Source: Veillonella atypica KON (lineage in GTDB: Bacteria; Bacillota; Negativicutes; Veillonellales; Veillonellaceae). Taken from it: a DNA stretch of 64,000 nucleotides. The notes under the pieces were generated by a model, which saw nothing but the letters and a program-made list of their open reading frames with translations, was not told the DNA's origin and did not search any database. Both the position numbers and the translations under genes were made by a program. Below are positions 50,270 to 60,422 of this stretch, piece after piece; the stretch's first letter is position 1, and every line of letters begins with the position of its first letter. The stretch is from positions 731,790-795,789 of the forward strand of contig NZ_PPDE01000008.1 of assembly GCF_002959915.1 (NCBI RefSeq), in the 5' to 3' direction.

Positions 50270-51148
50270 CTATCCTTGTATTTGTCCCTCTGCTACACGC
50301 CGTAAATGTTTACCATATGGTGATTTGCCATATAGCTTTGCACTCTCTAGTAATTGTTCTTTACTAATCCAATTATTACGATAAGCAATTTCTTCTAAAG
50401 CAGATATTTCAATACCAGAACGTGTTTGAATAACTCGAACAAATTCAGATGCATCACTAAGAGAATCCACAGTTCCTGTATCTAACCAAGAATACCCTCT
50501 ACCAAGAGTGTGAACACGTAAATCACCACGTTCTAAGTACATTTTATTTAAATCGGTAATTTCTAATTCTCCACGATCAGATGGTGTTACCTTTTTAGCC
50601 AATTCACAAACATCTTTATCATAGAAATATAACCCTGTAACGGCATAATTTGATTTAGGATGTTTCGGTTTTTCTTCAATAGATTTGACTAATCCATTTT
50701 CATCAAATTCAACAACACCAAAGCGTTCTGGATCTTCTACATGATAACCAAATACAGTAGCACCACTTGTAGCCTGTGCAGCTGCTTGTAGTTGTTTTCT
50801 CATACCGGCACCATAAAAAATATTATCACCTAAAATCAAGGCACAAGAATCTCCATCAATAAATTCTTCACCAATAATAAAGGCTTGTGCTAATCCATCT
50901 GGTGATGGTTGCTCTTTATATTGTAAATTAATACCATATCTAGAACCATCACCTAATAATCGTTCAAAATTAGGTAAATCCTGTGGTGTTGATATAATCA
51001 AAATATCCTTAATACCTGCTAACATAAGCATAGATAATGGATAAAAAATCATTGGTTTATCATAAATAGGCAATAATTGCTTAGATGTTACTAATGTTAG
51101 TGGATATAGACGTGTCCCTGATCCACCGGCCAAAATAATCCCCTTCAT
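50270..51148 (-). CDS. rfbA: Glucose-1-phosphate thymidylyltransferase
   Basis: 292 aa from ATG 51148, chosen because GAGGGG lies upstream and the protein then starts [18 protein letters not shown], as in all RmlA. Further motifs are [28 protein letters not shown], and [20 protein letters not shown]. Makes dTDP-glucose from glucose-1-phosphate and dTTP, the first step to rhamnose. The 54-bp gap to the upstream transferase gene has no terminator. Confidence 0.96.
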   Translation of the reverse strand: MKGIILAGGSGTRLYPLTLVTSKQLLPIYDKPMIFYPLSMLMLAGIKDILIISTPQDLPNFERLLGDGSRYGINLQYKEQPSPDGLAQAFIIGEEFIDGDSCALILGDNIFYGAGMRKQLQAAAQATSGATVFGYHVEDPERFGVVEFDENGLVKSIEEKPKHPKSNYAVTGLYFYDKDVCELAKKVTPSDRGELEITDLNKMYLERGDLRVHTLGRGYSWLDTGTVDSLSDASEFVRVIQTRSGIEISALEEIAYRNNWISKEQLLESAKLYGKSPYGKHLRRVAEGQIQG

Positions 51149-51202
51149 AAAACTAACCCCTCTCACTAAGAATAGTAAAAACACACAATTCTTACATCTT
51201 AA

Positions 51203-52186
51203 TTATTCGAACACTTGTTTAATAAAGTGCTCCATTTTATATATTGAACGAACCTGCTCACCACCAGTGCTAGCAATCCGATTACGTTCATCTCCATGTT
51301 GCATATAATAGTCAATTTTTCTAATAAATTCATCATCAGTTTTATATGTAGCAAAATGAATTCCTGAAACCAATTTAAGATTAGCCTCTTCTTGTTCACT
51401 AGATAACAAGAAATTATTATTCCCTATCACTTCAAAAGTTCTACAATTATAACTTTTATGTTCTTTAATATGTATATTGAGATTAACTTTTGTATTTCTA
51501 TAAATCTCAACTGCCTCTTCTGGCTGTATAAATCGATTTTCTACATATTGTGCTAAAACAGGGTATCGTAATCTAAATTTAATTTTCCCTGTTACTCGTT
51601 GATACCAATTATTCCAATGCCAAAAATGACCATATAGTTTTAGATTATATCCTTTTTCCTTACAATGTATTGCTAATCGATTCAATAATTGTAATCGGTA
51701 ACTATTCTTAGGTACTAAACCAATAAAAGAAATATCAATGGAACGATTTTTATTACTTTCTACTGGATTCAAACAAAAACTTTCTCCAGCTACCAATGGT
51801 ACATAATCAATATCTATTCCAAATGTAGACTTTGCATATTCCACATCATCTATTTCAAAAGAAGATACCTTCTTATATTTATATAATCGGTCTTGTCTTA
51901 ATTCAATACGATGCATAGAATCCCAAAACCACAAATAACATTTATATTTTCCAAAAAAAGATTCTTTTAAAAAATACTCATTTTTATTTTTGAAATCATT
52001 AATAACAAGAACCGTATCTGACTGATTCTTTGACATAAATGATTCAAACTTATCTTGTAATGATTTAGTAACCTTATCATTTGGTACAATGAATGGAATC
52101 ATTTCAATACCTACATGTTTCCCTGCGGCCACTAAATTAGAAGCAAATATCTGAAATGCTGCCTCCATTAATACTACAACTCGCAT
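51203..52186 (-). CDS. CgeB-like glycosyltransferase
   Basis: 327 aa. The C-terminal half (SIDISFIGLVPKNSYRLQLL, KGYNLKLYGHFW, then EAVEIYRNTKVNLNIHIKEH and CRTFEVIGNNNFLLSSEQEE) matches the Glyco_trans_1_2/CgeB group, which lacks a conserved N-terminal acceptor domain. The N-terminal half is diverse (RVVVLMEAAFQIFASNLVAA). Probably adds a sugar to the surface glycan. It heads the rhamnose operon and is more AT-rich than the transferases at 53-59 kb. Confidence 0.75.
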   Translation of the reverse strand: MRVVVLMEAAFQIFASNLVAAGKHVGIEMIPFIVPNDKVTKSLQDKFESFMSKNQSDTVLVINDFKNKNEYFLKESFFGKYKCYLWFWDSMHRIELRQDRLYKYKKVSSFEIDDVEYAKSTFGIDIDYVPLVAGESFCLNPVESNKNRSIDISFIGLVPKNSYRLQLLNRLAIHCKEKGYNLKLYGHFWHWNNWYQRVTGKIKFRLRYPVLAQYVENRFIQPEEAVEIYRNTKVNLNIHIKEHKSYNCRTFEVIGNNNFLLSSEQEEANLKLVSGIHFATYKTDDEFIRKIDYYMQHGDERNRIASTGGEQVRSIYKMEHFIKQVFE

Positions 52187-52252
52187 TAATATACATCCCC
52201 TAATTTATTAAAACCCTTACATATTTAATTTTCTAATTAATTTATAAAACAT

Positions 52253-53182
52253 CTATTTCAAATATGCCTTCAAATTCCCCCGAATTTGTTCTTCATATCC
52301 ATCAAGTAATTCATATCTCTTCCGATATTGGCTACGTTTTTGTGATTTAATTTCTTCAATCGGTTTTCTGTATTCTTCCAACGGTATTTTAAAGAATCGT
52401 GGATCTTGTGTAACTGTACCGCCAATATCTTCCCACAATGGATCGAGTTCAGCTACCTTTGCCTTATGACCGCGTACCATATGTGTATTGGCATAGAAAC
52501 CTTCGTCAGATACGGCGTACATAGATTGCACTTTACAGTATTTAGCGAGTTCCCGAATCAAGAATACGATAAAGTTTTTTGGCCGATAGCCAAACATTTT
52601 TTTCGTAATATGTTTTGCGTTATCGAGGCCATCCTTATACCCTTGGATGGTACCAATCCACAATGCTGGTTCCCCTTCTAACCCTTTGCCGAGGCGGATA
52701 TTCGCATGATATACGCCTTGGTCGCCTAGTTGTAACAGAATGGTAAATAAACCTTCCTTACGTTGACCGGTCATAAAGTTAAGGTGTGCGGTCATATTTA
52801 AATCAGCATCTTCCCATAGTAGAATGCCTTGTTTTAATCCTTCCGGTTTTAGTTCATCCGGATTATATAGCATTTCGATGGCCTCTGGCGTAAATACGTC
52901 TTCTAAGGCTGTAAAGTGATTCTTTACTGCATCAATGCGTTCACGCAAGGTAGATTCTTTAAACAAGAATATACGGCTCATCAACTCATAGAGACCTTCT
53001 TGTTTATCTAAAATATGTTGATCTGGTGCGTAGCTTTCAAAAAAAGACTTATATTCCATCATTTCTTGTTTGTGGCCTACAGTTCGCAAGAAATGCAAGA
53101 CTACGCGTCGTGTTTCACGCCACGATTTTTTCCCATAAATAGCTCGACCATTAGCCCATTGGTCCTTTATATATTGAAACAT
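52253..53182 (-). CDS. VirK/YbjX (DUF535) family protein
   Basis: 309 aa. The DUF535 core is recognisable: ALEDVFTPEAIEMLYNPDEL, LNFMTGQRKEGLFTILLQLG, PALWIGTIQGYKDGLDNAKH, ITKKMFGYRPKNFIVFLIRE and VSDEGFYANTHMVRGHKAKV. VirK/YbjX members in enterobacteria are linked to envelope and LPS modification and resistance to host peptides, with no known enzyme reaction. Position between glycosyltransferases fits an envelope task. No signal peptide. GGAGAG lies upstream of the ATG. Confidence 0.9.
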   Translation of the reverse strand: MFQYIKDQWANGRAIYGKKSWRETRRVVLHFLRTVGHKQEMMEYKSFFESYAPDQHILDKQEGLYELMSRIFLFKESTLRERIDAVKNHFTALEDVFTPEAIEMLYNPDELKPEGLKQGILLWEDADLNMTAHLNFMTGQRKEGLFTILLQLGDQGVYHANIRLGKGLEGEPALWIGTIQGYKDGLDNAKHITKKMFGYRPKNFIVFLIRELAKYCKVQSMYAVSDEGFYANTHMVRGHKAKVAELDPLWEDIGGTVTQDPRFFKIPLEEYRKPIEEIKSQKRSQYRKRYELLDGYEEQIRGNLKAYLK

Positions 53183-53200
53183 ACACTCTCCTTACTTATT

Positions 53201-54328
53201 CTATACATTAATAATCGAATCCATCATCCGTTTATGTCCAAAGTCTTCATTGGCTTGTACCAAACCCGCCTCATATATGTCTGGATGTTCAATCATTTTG
53301 TTTACGAATTGTTCTAATCCAGTACGAATCGTATCCACCGAGGATATGTCTAAGCTTTCACCAACGTGATAATCGCGCAGCACCTCAGGATTAATTTCAG
53401 GTGATACCAAGGCCGGTTTATAGAACCCGATAGCCGTGTAGAGCATGGCGCTCCAGTGATAGCGATAGCGTTCAGCACCGTATGGCATCAAGATGGCATC
53501 TACATCGAGTAGAGCCTTATCCCAATCGGAACCGATAAGGTTCGCATGGAGGAATGAAAGCCCTGGCACGTCCTTATATTCGTTAGCGATAGCATCGAAT
53601 AGTTCGCCGTCCTCAGGTTTTGCTGTCGCCCCTTGTACCAAGAGTTCTACGGGACCTGTAAAGGTAGCCGTTTTAAAAGCATCTAATAAAGGGATAATAT
53701 TTTTTTCCTTGCGAAACTGACCGAAAAAGCCAAGACGAAGTGGCGTATGTGTAGAGAAGGTTGGCGTTTCACCCGTTGAAGGGGTAAACACAGGAGGTAA
53801 GATAGGACGTACGCGCGGTAGATCACTGCGCAGCATATCGTCGCGCAAGGTAATGACATCTAGGTAAATATTCGGACATCGATTGGCACGTTCCGCCTGT
53901 TTCAAGAACCGTACGTTTTCACCCTTGCCAATGCCATGGAAAATAAAGTGAACTGGTACCTTTGCATGTTTTAAAGGCGTATCCAATAGTGCTTTTATAT
54001 AGCGATACGTGGAGGTAGGAATGATCAAAGCATCACAATGATATTCCTCTAATTTCTTGGCAGCCGAAGTAAACCATGCGCGGCGGCGGCGTTCGCGTAA
54101 TATAGATAAGAACGGCTTTTTCCATTTCGATGCACCTGCATAGGTCACTACCTCTCCGCCCTCAAGATAGATAACGTCAACGCCATAATCAACCTTAAAG
54201 GTAAAATTCTCCGGCACCATCAATACCGGTTCATGACCTTGGCGTTTTAATTCATTGATGATCATGCGGTCAAATTCTACCTCATGACCAGCAGGCATAA
54301 TGATGCTTTCCAAAATGGCTACGCGCAT
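53201..54328 (-). CDS. GT-B glycosyltransferase
   Basis: 375 aa from ATG 54328 (GGAAGGA upstream). Blocks of a GT4-like fold: PAGHEVEFDRMIINELKRQG at the N-terminus and LRLGFFGQFRKEKNIIPLLD starting the nucleotide-binding half. The acidic site is in DAILMPYGAERYRYHWSAML. There is no membrane helix; peripheral action on a lipid-linked glycan is usual. It is 34 bp after the GT2 gene and 18 bp before the VirK-like gene, so these form one operon with the LtaS-like genes further upstream. Confidence 0.82.
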   Translation of the reverse strand: MRVAILESIIMPAGHEVEFDRMIINELKRQGHEPVLMVPENFTFKVDYGVDVIYLEGGEVVTYAGASKWKKPFLSILRERRRRAWFTSAAKKLEEYHCDALIIPTSTYRYIKALLDTPLKHAKVPVHFIFHGIGKGENVRFLKQAERANRCPNIYLDVITLRDDMLRSDLPRVRPILPPVFTPSTGETPTFSTHTPLRLGFFGQFRKEKNIIPLLDAFKTATFTGPVELLVQGATAKPEDGELFDAIANEYKDVPGLSFLHANLIGSDWDKALLDVDAILMPYGAERYRYHWSAMLYTAIGFYKPALVSPEINPEVLRDYHVGESLDISSVDTIRTGLEQFVNKMIEHPDIYEAGLVQANEDFGHKRMMDSIINV

Positions 54329-54389
54329 TGTGGTCCTTCCTTTCTCTACTAACACTCATCTGTTATTTAGAATCTATTATCTAGATCTG

Positions 54390-55148
54390 TTATAGTTTCC
54401 CATTGGATTTCAATAAATAATATAGCTTTACGTACTTAATCATGGTATAGAAATAATGGTTCACGGAAAGGATAAATCCCATTTTTCCATCTAAAAAACC
54501 TCTATCTAAAATGTACACCTTGAAAAAAGCCCAACTTGGACGGATAAGAATATCCTTTACAAAGGAACAGGATTTTCCGTTTTCCTTATATTTCTTAGCC
54601 GCCAATGTCGTATAATTATTGAATTTATTAAAATACTGATGCCAATTATCGTAAGTATAATGATACATTTTGCCATGTAATTTAGCCTCAGGATAGGTGC
54701 TGGATATAGTTTCGTGTACAAATCCTTCTATATTCGTGCCTTCTTTTGGCATAAATCGCAACACGTAATCAGGGCGCAACACACCATGAGTGGCCTTATT
54801 GTGATGGAACACATTGGACCGTTCAATCCAGTATGCTTTCTTCTCATTCTTAGCCAGCACATCTTGTACTTCTCGTTGTAATTCTGGCGAAATGCGTTCA
54901 TCTGCATCGAGGAAGAAAATCCATTCGGACCGAGCCTCTTCGACAGCAAAACGTCGTTGTTGAGACCAATCGCCATTCATAGCATGATGTACGACGCGAG
55001 CCCCCATAGATTCGGCAATCTCTACCGTTTTATCCGTGCTGCCGTCATCAATAAGAAGTACCTCATCAGCAAATTGTGCGGATGCGATACAGTCTTTCAT
55101 ATGTTGTTCTTCATTTTTAGCCAAAATAATGACCGTTACTGTTGCCAT
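54390..55148 (-). CDS. GT2 glycosyltransferase (WaaE/KdtX-like)
   Basis: 252 aa. GT-A fold: VTVIILAKNEEQHMKDCIAS, donor-site DDGSTDKTVEI, GDWSQQRRFAVEEARSEWI, and the metal motif FFLDADERI. The C-terminal half (VHETISSTYPEAKLHGKMYH, then YTTLAAKKYKENGK) is characteristic of LPS-core beta-glucosyltransferases of the WaaE/KdtX group. A hydrophobic segment near the end may anchor it to the inner membrane. Predicted to act on the LPS core; the product linkage is not known. Confidence 0.88.
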   Translation of the reverse strand: MATVTVIILAKNEEQHMKDCIASAQFADEVLLIDDGSTDKTVEIAESMGARVVHHAMNGDWSQQRRFAVEEARSEWIFFLDADERISPELQREVQDVLAKNEKKAYWIERSNVFHHNKATHGVLRPDYVLRFMPKEGTNIEGFVHETISSTYPEAKLHGKMYHYTYDNWHQYFNKFNNYTTLAAKKYKENGKSCSFVKDILIRPSWAFFKVYILDRGFLDGKMGFILSVNHYFYTMIKYVKLYYLLKSNGKL

Positions 55149-55159
55149 GTATGTCTCCC

Positions 55160-57157
55160 CTATTGTACATTAGCATAAAATTTCATCATCCACGCCGATA
55201 AGGAGCGCCAGTATTCCGCGTCCTGTGCATGGTTATCGATTGGGCGGATGTATTCGGATGGTTCCGCCGTGTAGGTTTGATATTGTCCGTAATCGCCGAG
55301 CACATCCCCTACCATGTCGCTTGTGATCCATTGGTATGGCGTTACATGCACATCCGGTTGTTCATCGAATGCGGATGGTACCGCCGCATAATATTCGAAC
55401 CCTTTTGGCGCGATGGCCTCTATGATGGTTGGCATGATGCTTAGATGCGTGCCAATAGATGCAGGTAGTGATGTTTGTGAAAGCTCTGGATGTTGTATAT
55501 AAAATACGGTATTACGAATTTCACGCATCGTGTAATCGCGGTGTAAGAAGGATGTATTATTAAATTCACCAAATAGATTGGAATGGTCACCCGTTACGAT
55601 GAACAAGCTATCCGGGAACTTCGCTTTCATAGCATCTACGAAATCAAAGATGGCCTTATCACAATATTTATAAGTTGCTAAGCCCTTATTGCCATCCTTG
55701 CGATTTAAAATGTCATCGCCAACGCCAGGCAAATCGCGGCGCGCATCGAAATCAAGGTACTTATCTTCTAATTTATAGGGACCATGATTAGTCGTAGTAT
55801 ATACAAAATGGAATGTCGGTTTCTCCATATCCACAATGCATTTTGCCGCCTCTTCGAGGAATACGTGATCGTATACGCCAAGCCATGTTTGCGGTGCTTG
55901 AGGACCACAGAATTCAGTAGCATTTTCAATGCGGTCAAAGCCTTGAGCCTTGCCGTATTTCGTAAAGTTACCACTCGATGAGTTACCACCGTACCAGTAA
56001 ATGGTTTGGTATCCTAATCGTTTTATCTGTGCTGCCAGAGCAGTTGGCAATGTATTATTCCAGAAAATTTCCTTTTCATTTAATTCCATGCCGCTATCGT
56101 AGATACCGCTTATGAGACTTGAAATAGAAGGACGTGACACATTACCGGCTGGCAAGAAATTAGGCACACACGCCGTATGCACACCAGCCGCAAACTCACG
56201 CAATCCTGGACAGATATTAAAATTCATATACAACGGATCCATGGACCACTGAGGGATGCTTTCACCAACAATCAAAAAGATATGCTTAGGTTTAGCAATG
56301 CGAGCACCCTTTGCCACGCGTTTAAAGGCATGCAATGGATTATCCAAGGTTTGCCAATCACGGCACGGCATAAGATGATTCACATCCTCTACGAGTTCCT
56401 CATCCGATTTCATTTGCGCCGCCGTCAACGGCGTTTTGCGAACCAATTTGAGAGCCTCTAAATCATCGATGGTCGCCTTCGCAAAGAAGATATCCTCCTT
56501 AACGATGGTTGGCACCACGTCCCATTCTGGTTTATTGCGGTGATTCAAGGTCCCACCATAGTGAAGCCAGTAGTAAATCACCACATAGAGCGCCAAGAAC
56601 CCAAAGGCACTTGCGCCGGCTGCAATGTTGCTTTCAAAATGAGGATACGGAATGGACGGAAGAGCCGATAACAATGTGCTAGCACCATAGCTAATGGCCG
56701 CCACAGGAATGAATCCGGCGAGTACCCACCATCCCTTGTCTTGATTGAAGAAGATGTCAATGAGGTTTTTCTTATCCGCATGCTTACCATAGTGCAACAT
56801 GTAGTTATAGGTGTCATTAAAGTGCTTATAGAATTGCATCTTACCTGCAAAGGCAGCATAGATAATGCAACTCAACACCGTATTGAGGACGATGGCTGCT
56901 GTCATGTAGTAATCTGGAAAGGCCAAGAATGGCAATGTACCAAGCACAAGCAAAATCAACAATTGATACGCGTTGATATCCATGCCCCACCAAAATCCAA
57001 AGGTAAAGCAGGTACGAATGATTTTTCCCTTGCCCTTTAGCGTTTCGTACGGATGGTACACTGCGATAAAGATGGCCCTAAAGATAGCACAGAGTATAGG
57101 CATCCAGAGGAATAGTTTAATATTTTGTTGGAGGGATAAGAAAAATTGTTCACCCAT
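55160..57157 (-). CDS. LtaS/MdoB-family sulfatase-like phosphoglycerol transferase 2
   Basis: 665 aa. N-terminal membrane helices to ~215 and a periplasmic sulfatase-fold domain with IFLIVGESIP, NVSRPSISSLISGIYDS, FVYTTTNHGPY and IVTGDHSNLFG. Clearly paralogous to the 35059 gene along its whole length, including the helix-loop motifs NHRNKPEWDVVPTIVKEDIF and TPYQWITSDMVG. Less AT-rich than that copy. Probably decorates LPS or a periplasmic glycan with a phospho-substituent. Followed after 11 bp by the GT2 gene. Confidence 0.88.
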   Translation of the reverse strand: MGEQFFLSLQQNIKLFLWMPILCAIFRAIFIAVYHPYETLKGKGKIIRTCFTFGFWWGMDINAYQLLILLVLGTLPFLAFPDYYMTAAIVLNTVLSCIIYAAFAGKMQFYKHFNDTYNYMLHYGKHADKKNLIDIFFNQDKGWWVLAGFIPVAAISYGASTLLSALPSIPYPHFESNIAAGASAFGFLALYVVIYYWLHYGGTLNHRNKPEWDVVPTIVKEDIFFAKATIDDLEALKLVRKTPLTAAQMKSDEELVEDVNHLMPCRDWQTLDNPLHAFKRVAKGARIAKPKHIFLIVGESIPQWSMDPLYMNFNICPGLREFAAGVHTACVPNFLPAGNVSRPSISSLISGIYDSGMELNEKEIFWNNTLPTALAAQIKRLGYQTIYWYGGNSSSGNFTKYGKAQGFDRIENATEFCGPQAPQTWLGVYDHVFLEEAAKCIVDMEKPTFHFVYTTTNHGPYKLEDKYLDFDARRDLPGVGDDILNRKDGNKGLATYKYCDKAIFDFVDAMKAKFPDSLFIVTGDHSNLFGEFNNTSFLHRDYTMREIRNTVFYIQHPELSQTSLPASIGTHLSIMPTIIEAIAPKGFEYYAAVPSAFDEQPDVHVTPYQWITSDMVGDVLGDYGQYQTYTAEPSEYIRPIDNHAQDAEYWRSLSAWMMKFYANVQ

Positions 57158-57254
57158 GATCGTTCCTTTTGTAAGTTTTGTAAGTAAACAAACCCTATAT
57201 ACTCCCTGACAATATCGAGTTCATTCCATTAATGATATAAATTAAAATATTCCC

Positions 57255-59189
57255 CTATTGGATAATATCCCCATGTTTCAAACGCCAAGCGGTTAGTTCC
57301 CGCAAGGTTTTCATATAGTTAGCATAGACTTGCGGCATTTTCTCATCTTCTAAGTATATACCGGTCTTATCCATCCACAAACGGTGATTGAATACGAACG
57401 GTCCTTGATTAAATAGGCTCGGCACCATGGCCTCATAGGTTTGCCCCGTGCGTCCTACGAGTTCCGCCAAGGTCGGAATGATTTGAATGCTCATGCCAAA
57501 TGTGTCTGGTGAAAGCCATTCTTTTTTAATGCCTTGGCCGTAGAAAATAATTGGAATCGTGGAGGCCACCTTAGGACCTTCCTCACGAGCGAAGGTAAAG
57601 CGTTCGCTGTGGTCACCGGTGATGACGAATAGAGCGGTTGGATCAACTTGTTCCTCTTTGCTGATAAATTCGCCCATCACATGGTCTGCATACCAAATAT
57701 GACCCATTTCATTGATTTGCTTATCCGTATTCGCAATGGAATCTGGCAAATTCTTACGAACCTTATCCGCATCATAGCCTTCCTTAGCCACATTCACACT
57801 ATATGGTGGATGATTTGACGTTGTCATGATAACATTAATGATTTTTTCACCACGATGTTTGTCCATGTACGCATTGATGGCCTTGAACATATCTCCATCG
57901 GCTACGCCCCAAGCGTTTTCTTCATCGCTTGGCATTTCGGATGCATCGTGGAATTCATCAAATCCTTGTTCCAACGCAAAGTTCTTAACATTTTGCCACG
58001 TACTGAACCCGCCGTACCAAAATACGGTTTTGTAACCGAGTTTTTTCATAACCGGTCCAATACCAAGTCCATATGGTTCTTGTAACATGCCTACGTTATA
58101 ATTTGGATACATCCCCGTATCCGGCATGCCCGTTAATAAACCAATAATGGCAGGCATCGTACCCGTTCCTTGAGCTAAGGCCATTTGCGTACCCATCGCC
58201 TGTGGACTAGCCGCGTACTTACGACCTTGCTCTACAAGATAAGCACCAGGTTCATTGAATTCAGCAAGGAATGGCCATAAGCCATAGGATTCACCGAGAA
58301 TGATATTAATAGATTGCGGTTGTTGTTGTAATCGCTCTGTTGTTATCGTTTTTGTGAAAGCTTCATCAAATCGTGTACTATTAAGATTACCGCCAATGGA
58401 TTGTATTTTTTCATGTAACTCAGCAGGTGTTAAATGAATATCCTCTAATTCTGAAGTCCGTTTAGCAATGGATTTCACACGGTATAATGCTTGTGCATCG
58501 TCCAAAATCGTTTCATTTAACAGATTAGAATTAAGACGCGCTGCGCTTTCCCAGTTAATGGAATTCGTGTACCCAAAAGCTCCACCAAAGCGGAAAAATA
58601 CGAATAACACGCCAAATCCAACAAAACTGAGGATCCCCGTAATCCATTTACTATGCTTAGTGCTAGGTGTCCATTGAATGGTTTTCGTATTGAGGACTTT
58701 CACCAACAGCCAAGTCAAACTAATGCTCAGCGCAATACCACCAATTAAAAATGGAATAGCATGGTATTCATTGATACCCGTATTGATAATGGCATGAATA
58801 TCGTCATGTTTGCCATTGATAAGCATCGCATTATACGAAGAATTGAATATCGTATAAAACGGGATACGCCCCATAAAGAGTAATGTAAAGAAGATAGTAA
58901 CAAATCCGTACCAAACCTTGCGTACACCTTGGGCTTTCCATTTCGGCCACACTATAGATGGCAATGTAGCAAATAGCAAACTTACAAGGACAATCGATCC
59001 AACTGTCTTCAAACTCAACCGAAAACCGAGCCATAAAGACATTAAAATACTGTCCATTGTAGTCGTATCTAATTGAGATTGAAATATAATTAAAAATACG
59101 ATTCTAAAGAGCGTAAACAAGATAGAAAAGAACAAAAATGCTTTTAATTCCTGTTGAATGCCTTTTATCCAGTTCAACCAACGATTCAT
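57255..59189 (-). CDS. LtaS-family sulfatase-like transferase 3
   Basis: 644 aa from ATG 59189 (GGGG 6 nt upstream; TTG 59201 also possible). Five membrane helices to ~240, then the catalytic domain: NIILGESYGLWPF, QGTGTMPAIIGLLTGMPDTG (nucleophile region), NVIMTTSNHPPYS and FVITGDHSERF. It belongs to the same superfamily as genes 35059 and 55160 but is not a close copy: the SLISGIYDS block is replaced by IGLLTGMPDT, as in LTA-synthase-like proteins. Substrate unknown; the three enzymes presumably differ in acceptor. Confidence 0.87.
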   Translation of the reverse strand: MNRWLNWIKGIQQELKAFLFFSILFTLFRIVFLIIFQSQLDTTTMDSILMSLWLGFRLSLKTVGSIVLVSLLFATLPSIVWPKWKAQGVRKVWYGFVTIFFTLLFMGRIPFYTIFNSSYNAMLINGKHDDIHAIINTGINEYHAIPFLIGGIALSISLTWLLVKVLNTKTIQWTPSTKHSKWITGILSFVGFGVLFVFFRFGGAFGYTNSINWESAARLNSNLLNETILDDAQALYRVKSIAKRTSELEDIHLTPAELHEKIQSIGGNLNSTRFDEAFTKTITTERLQQQPQSINIILGESYGLWPFLAEFNEPGAYLVEQGRKYAASPQAMGTQMALAQGTGTMPAIIGLLTGMPDTGMYPNYNVGMLQEPYGLGIGPVMKKLGYKTVFWYGGFSTWQNVKNFALEQGFDEFHDASEMPSDEENAWGVADGDMFKAINAYMDKHRGEKIINVIMTTSNHPPYSVNVAKEGYDADKVRKNLPDSIANTDKQINEMGHIWYADHVMGEFISKEEQVDPTALFVITGDHSERFTFAREEGPKVASTIPIIFYGQGIKKEWLSPDTFGMSIQIIPTLAELVGRTGQTYEAMVPSLFNQGPFVFNHRLWMDKTGIYLEDEKMPQVYANYMKTLRELTAWRLKHGDIIQ

Positions 59190-59304
59190 ACCATTCCCCA
59201 ACTTTATATACTATATTTCCTACACCGCGGTCCCTTGCACCGCTTGCATTTTCCACAGCCCTTATCCGTAGTTTTCTGTCCGTGGTCATCTATGAAATCT
59301 ACGG

Positions 59305-60255
59305 TTAGTCCTTTTTTGTGGACTTTTGAGACTCCTTCTTCAAGGCTTTTTCTAATTTTTTAGCCTTTTTATCCTTCTTAGCATCCTTGTCTTTTTTATC
59401 TTTTTTAGAATCCTTGTCCTTCTTGCTCTTTTTGGACTCTTTGTCCTTCTTGGACTTCTTAGATTCCTTTACAAGTTCGAATTCTTTCTTAGACTGCTTG
59501 TCTTTCTTTTTTTTATCTTTATCTTTCTTTTTCTTATCTTTTTTATCCTTTTTACCTGAAAGCTTCGCCCATTCTTCTTCTACGCGTTTCAGTTGTTTTT
59601 TGATAAGCTTGTCAATTTCCTTTTGTTGTTTAGTTTTATCCTTATCGCCCGTGGATTGTTTGGAATACAACAAGGAATTTACCATATCATAAGGATCTAA
59701 GGACGTACGAATATCTCTGTCTAATGGGCTTTCATCATCAAAATCGTTCTCTTCGTCATCATCATTGATGTCATTACGACTAGATGTTGTTTTCTTATTG
59801 GCTGAATGCTCATTAAAATAAACAGCATCTTGATTATCGATAGGATATTCCTTAGAAAGGTCGATATCTTCGATGTCATGATCTACATCGTGTAACTTAA
59901 CTTGCTCCATCGCATAGTCTAAGTTGTCTTGATTCGACGCACCATAACCCATTGGTTTATCAAAGGAAAGAACATCGCCAAATAAATCGCGTTCCAAGCT
60001 TTCATAAGAATTAAGCATACCCATGCGGTCCTGAACAGCCTCAATTTGATTCCACAATTCCATCAAATTCGCCGTATACTGCATGCGTTCCTTAACCTCT
60101 AAATAGGCTTGGTGAATAACAAACAGTTCTTTTTCATTAAGACCTTCTTCTGCGCCGATTTCTTCAATCATTTGCTGAATCTCTTGATCGCGATTATAAC
60201 GCTCTACTAAGGCACTGCGAATTTCTTCAATAAGACTTGCTGACACGCGTTCCAT
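59305..60255 (-). CDS. Unknown protein with helical N-terminus and lysine-rich repeat tail
   Basis: 316 aa. Residues ~1-95 are helical (LIEEIRSALVERYNRDQEIQ, AYLEVKERMQYTANLMELWN). An acidic central stretch (DINDDDEENDFDDESP) follows. From ~205 on there are Lys/Asp/Ser repeats of KKDKKDKKKKDKDKK and ESKKSKKDK type, strongly basic. AGGAGG lies 6 nt before the ATG. Lys-rich tails of this type can bind nucleic acid, polyphosphate or anionic polymers; which applies here is unknown. The repetitive codons (AAG/AAA-rich) may slip and change length. No clear terminator is visible before the downstream LtaS-like gene. Confidence 0.7.
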   Translation of the reverse strand: MERVSASLIEEIRSALVERYNRDQEIQQMIEEIGAEEGLNEKELFVIHQAYLEVKERMQYTANLMELWNQIEAVQDRMGMLNSYESLERDLFGDVLSFDKPMGYGASNQDNLDYAMEQVKLHDVDHDIEDIDLSKEYPIDNQDAVYFNEHSANKKTTSSRNDINDDDEENDFDDESPLDRDIRTSLDPYDMVNSLLYSKQSTGDKDKTKQQKEIDKLIKKQLKRVEEEWAKLSGKKDKKDKKKKDKDKKKKDKQSKKEFELVKESKKSKKDKESKKSKKDKDSKKDKKDKDAKKDKKAKKLEKALKKESQKSTKKD

Positions 60256-60422
60256 ACGTTCCTCCTTTATGGTATATACTCAGCCCTAATCACTATGATT
60301 AATCATTACGAATCAATACATACCATGGTGAATAGAAAAAATAAATTTTTATACTCTCTAATCTATTATTATATCAGAAAATATGCGGATTTTCTGCGTG
60401 TTTTAGTGAAAGTACGTAAAAT

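Noticed and set aside
59387..59692. Plus-strand Ser/Leu/Phe-rich ORF
   Set aside because: Antisense shadow of the Lys-rich repeats of the gene at 59305-60255.
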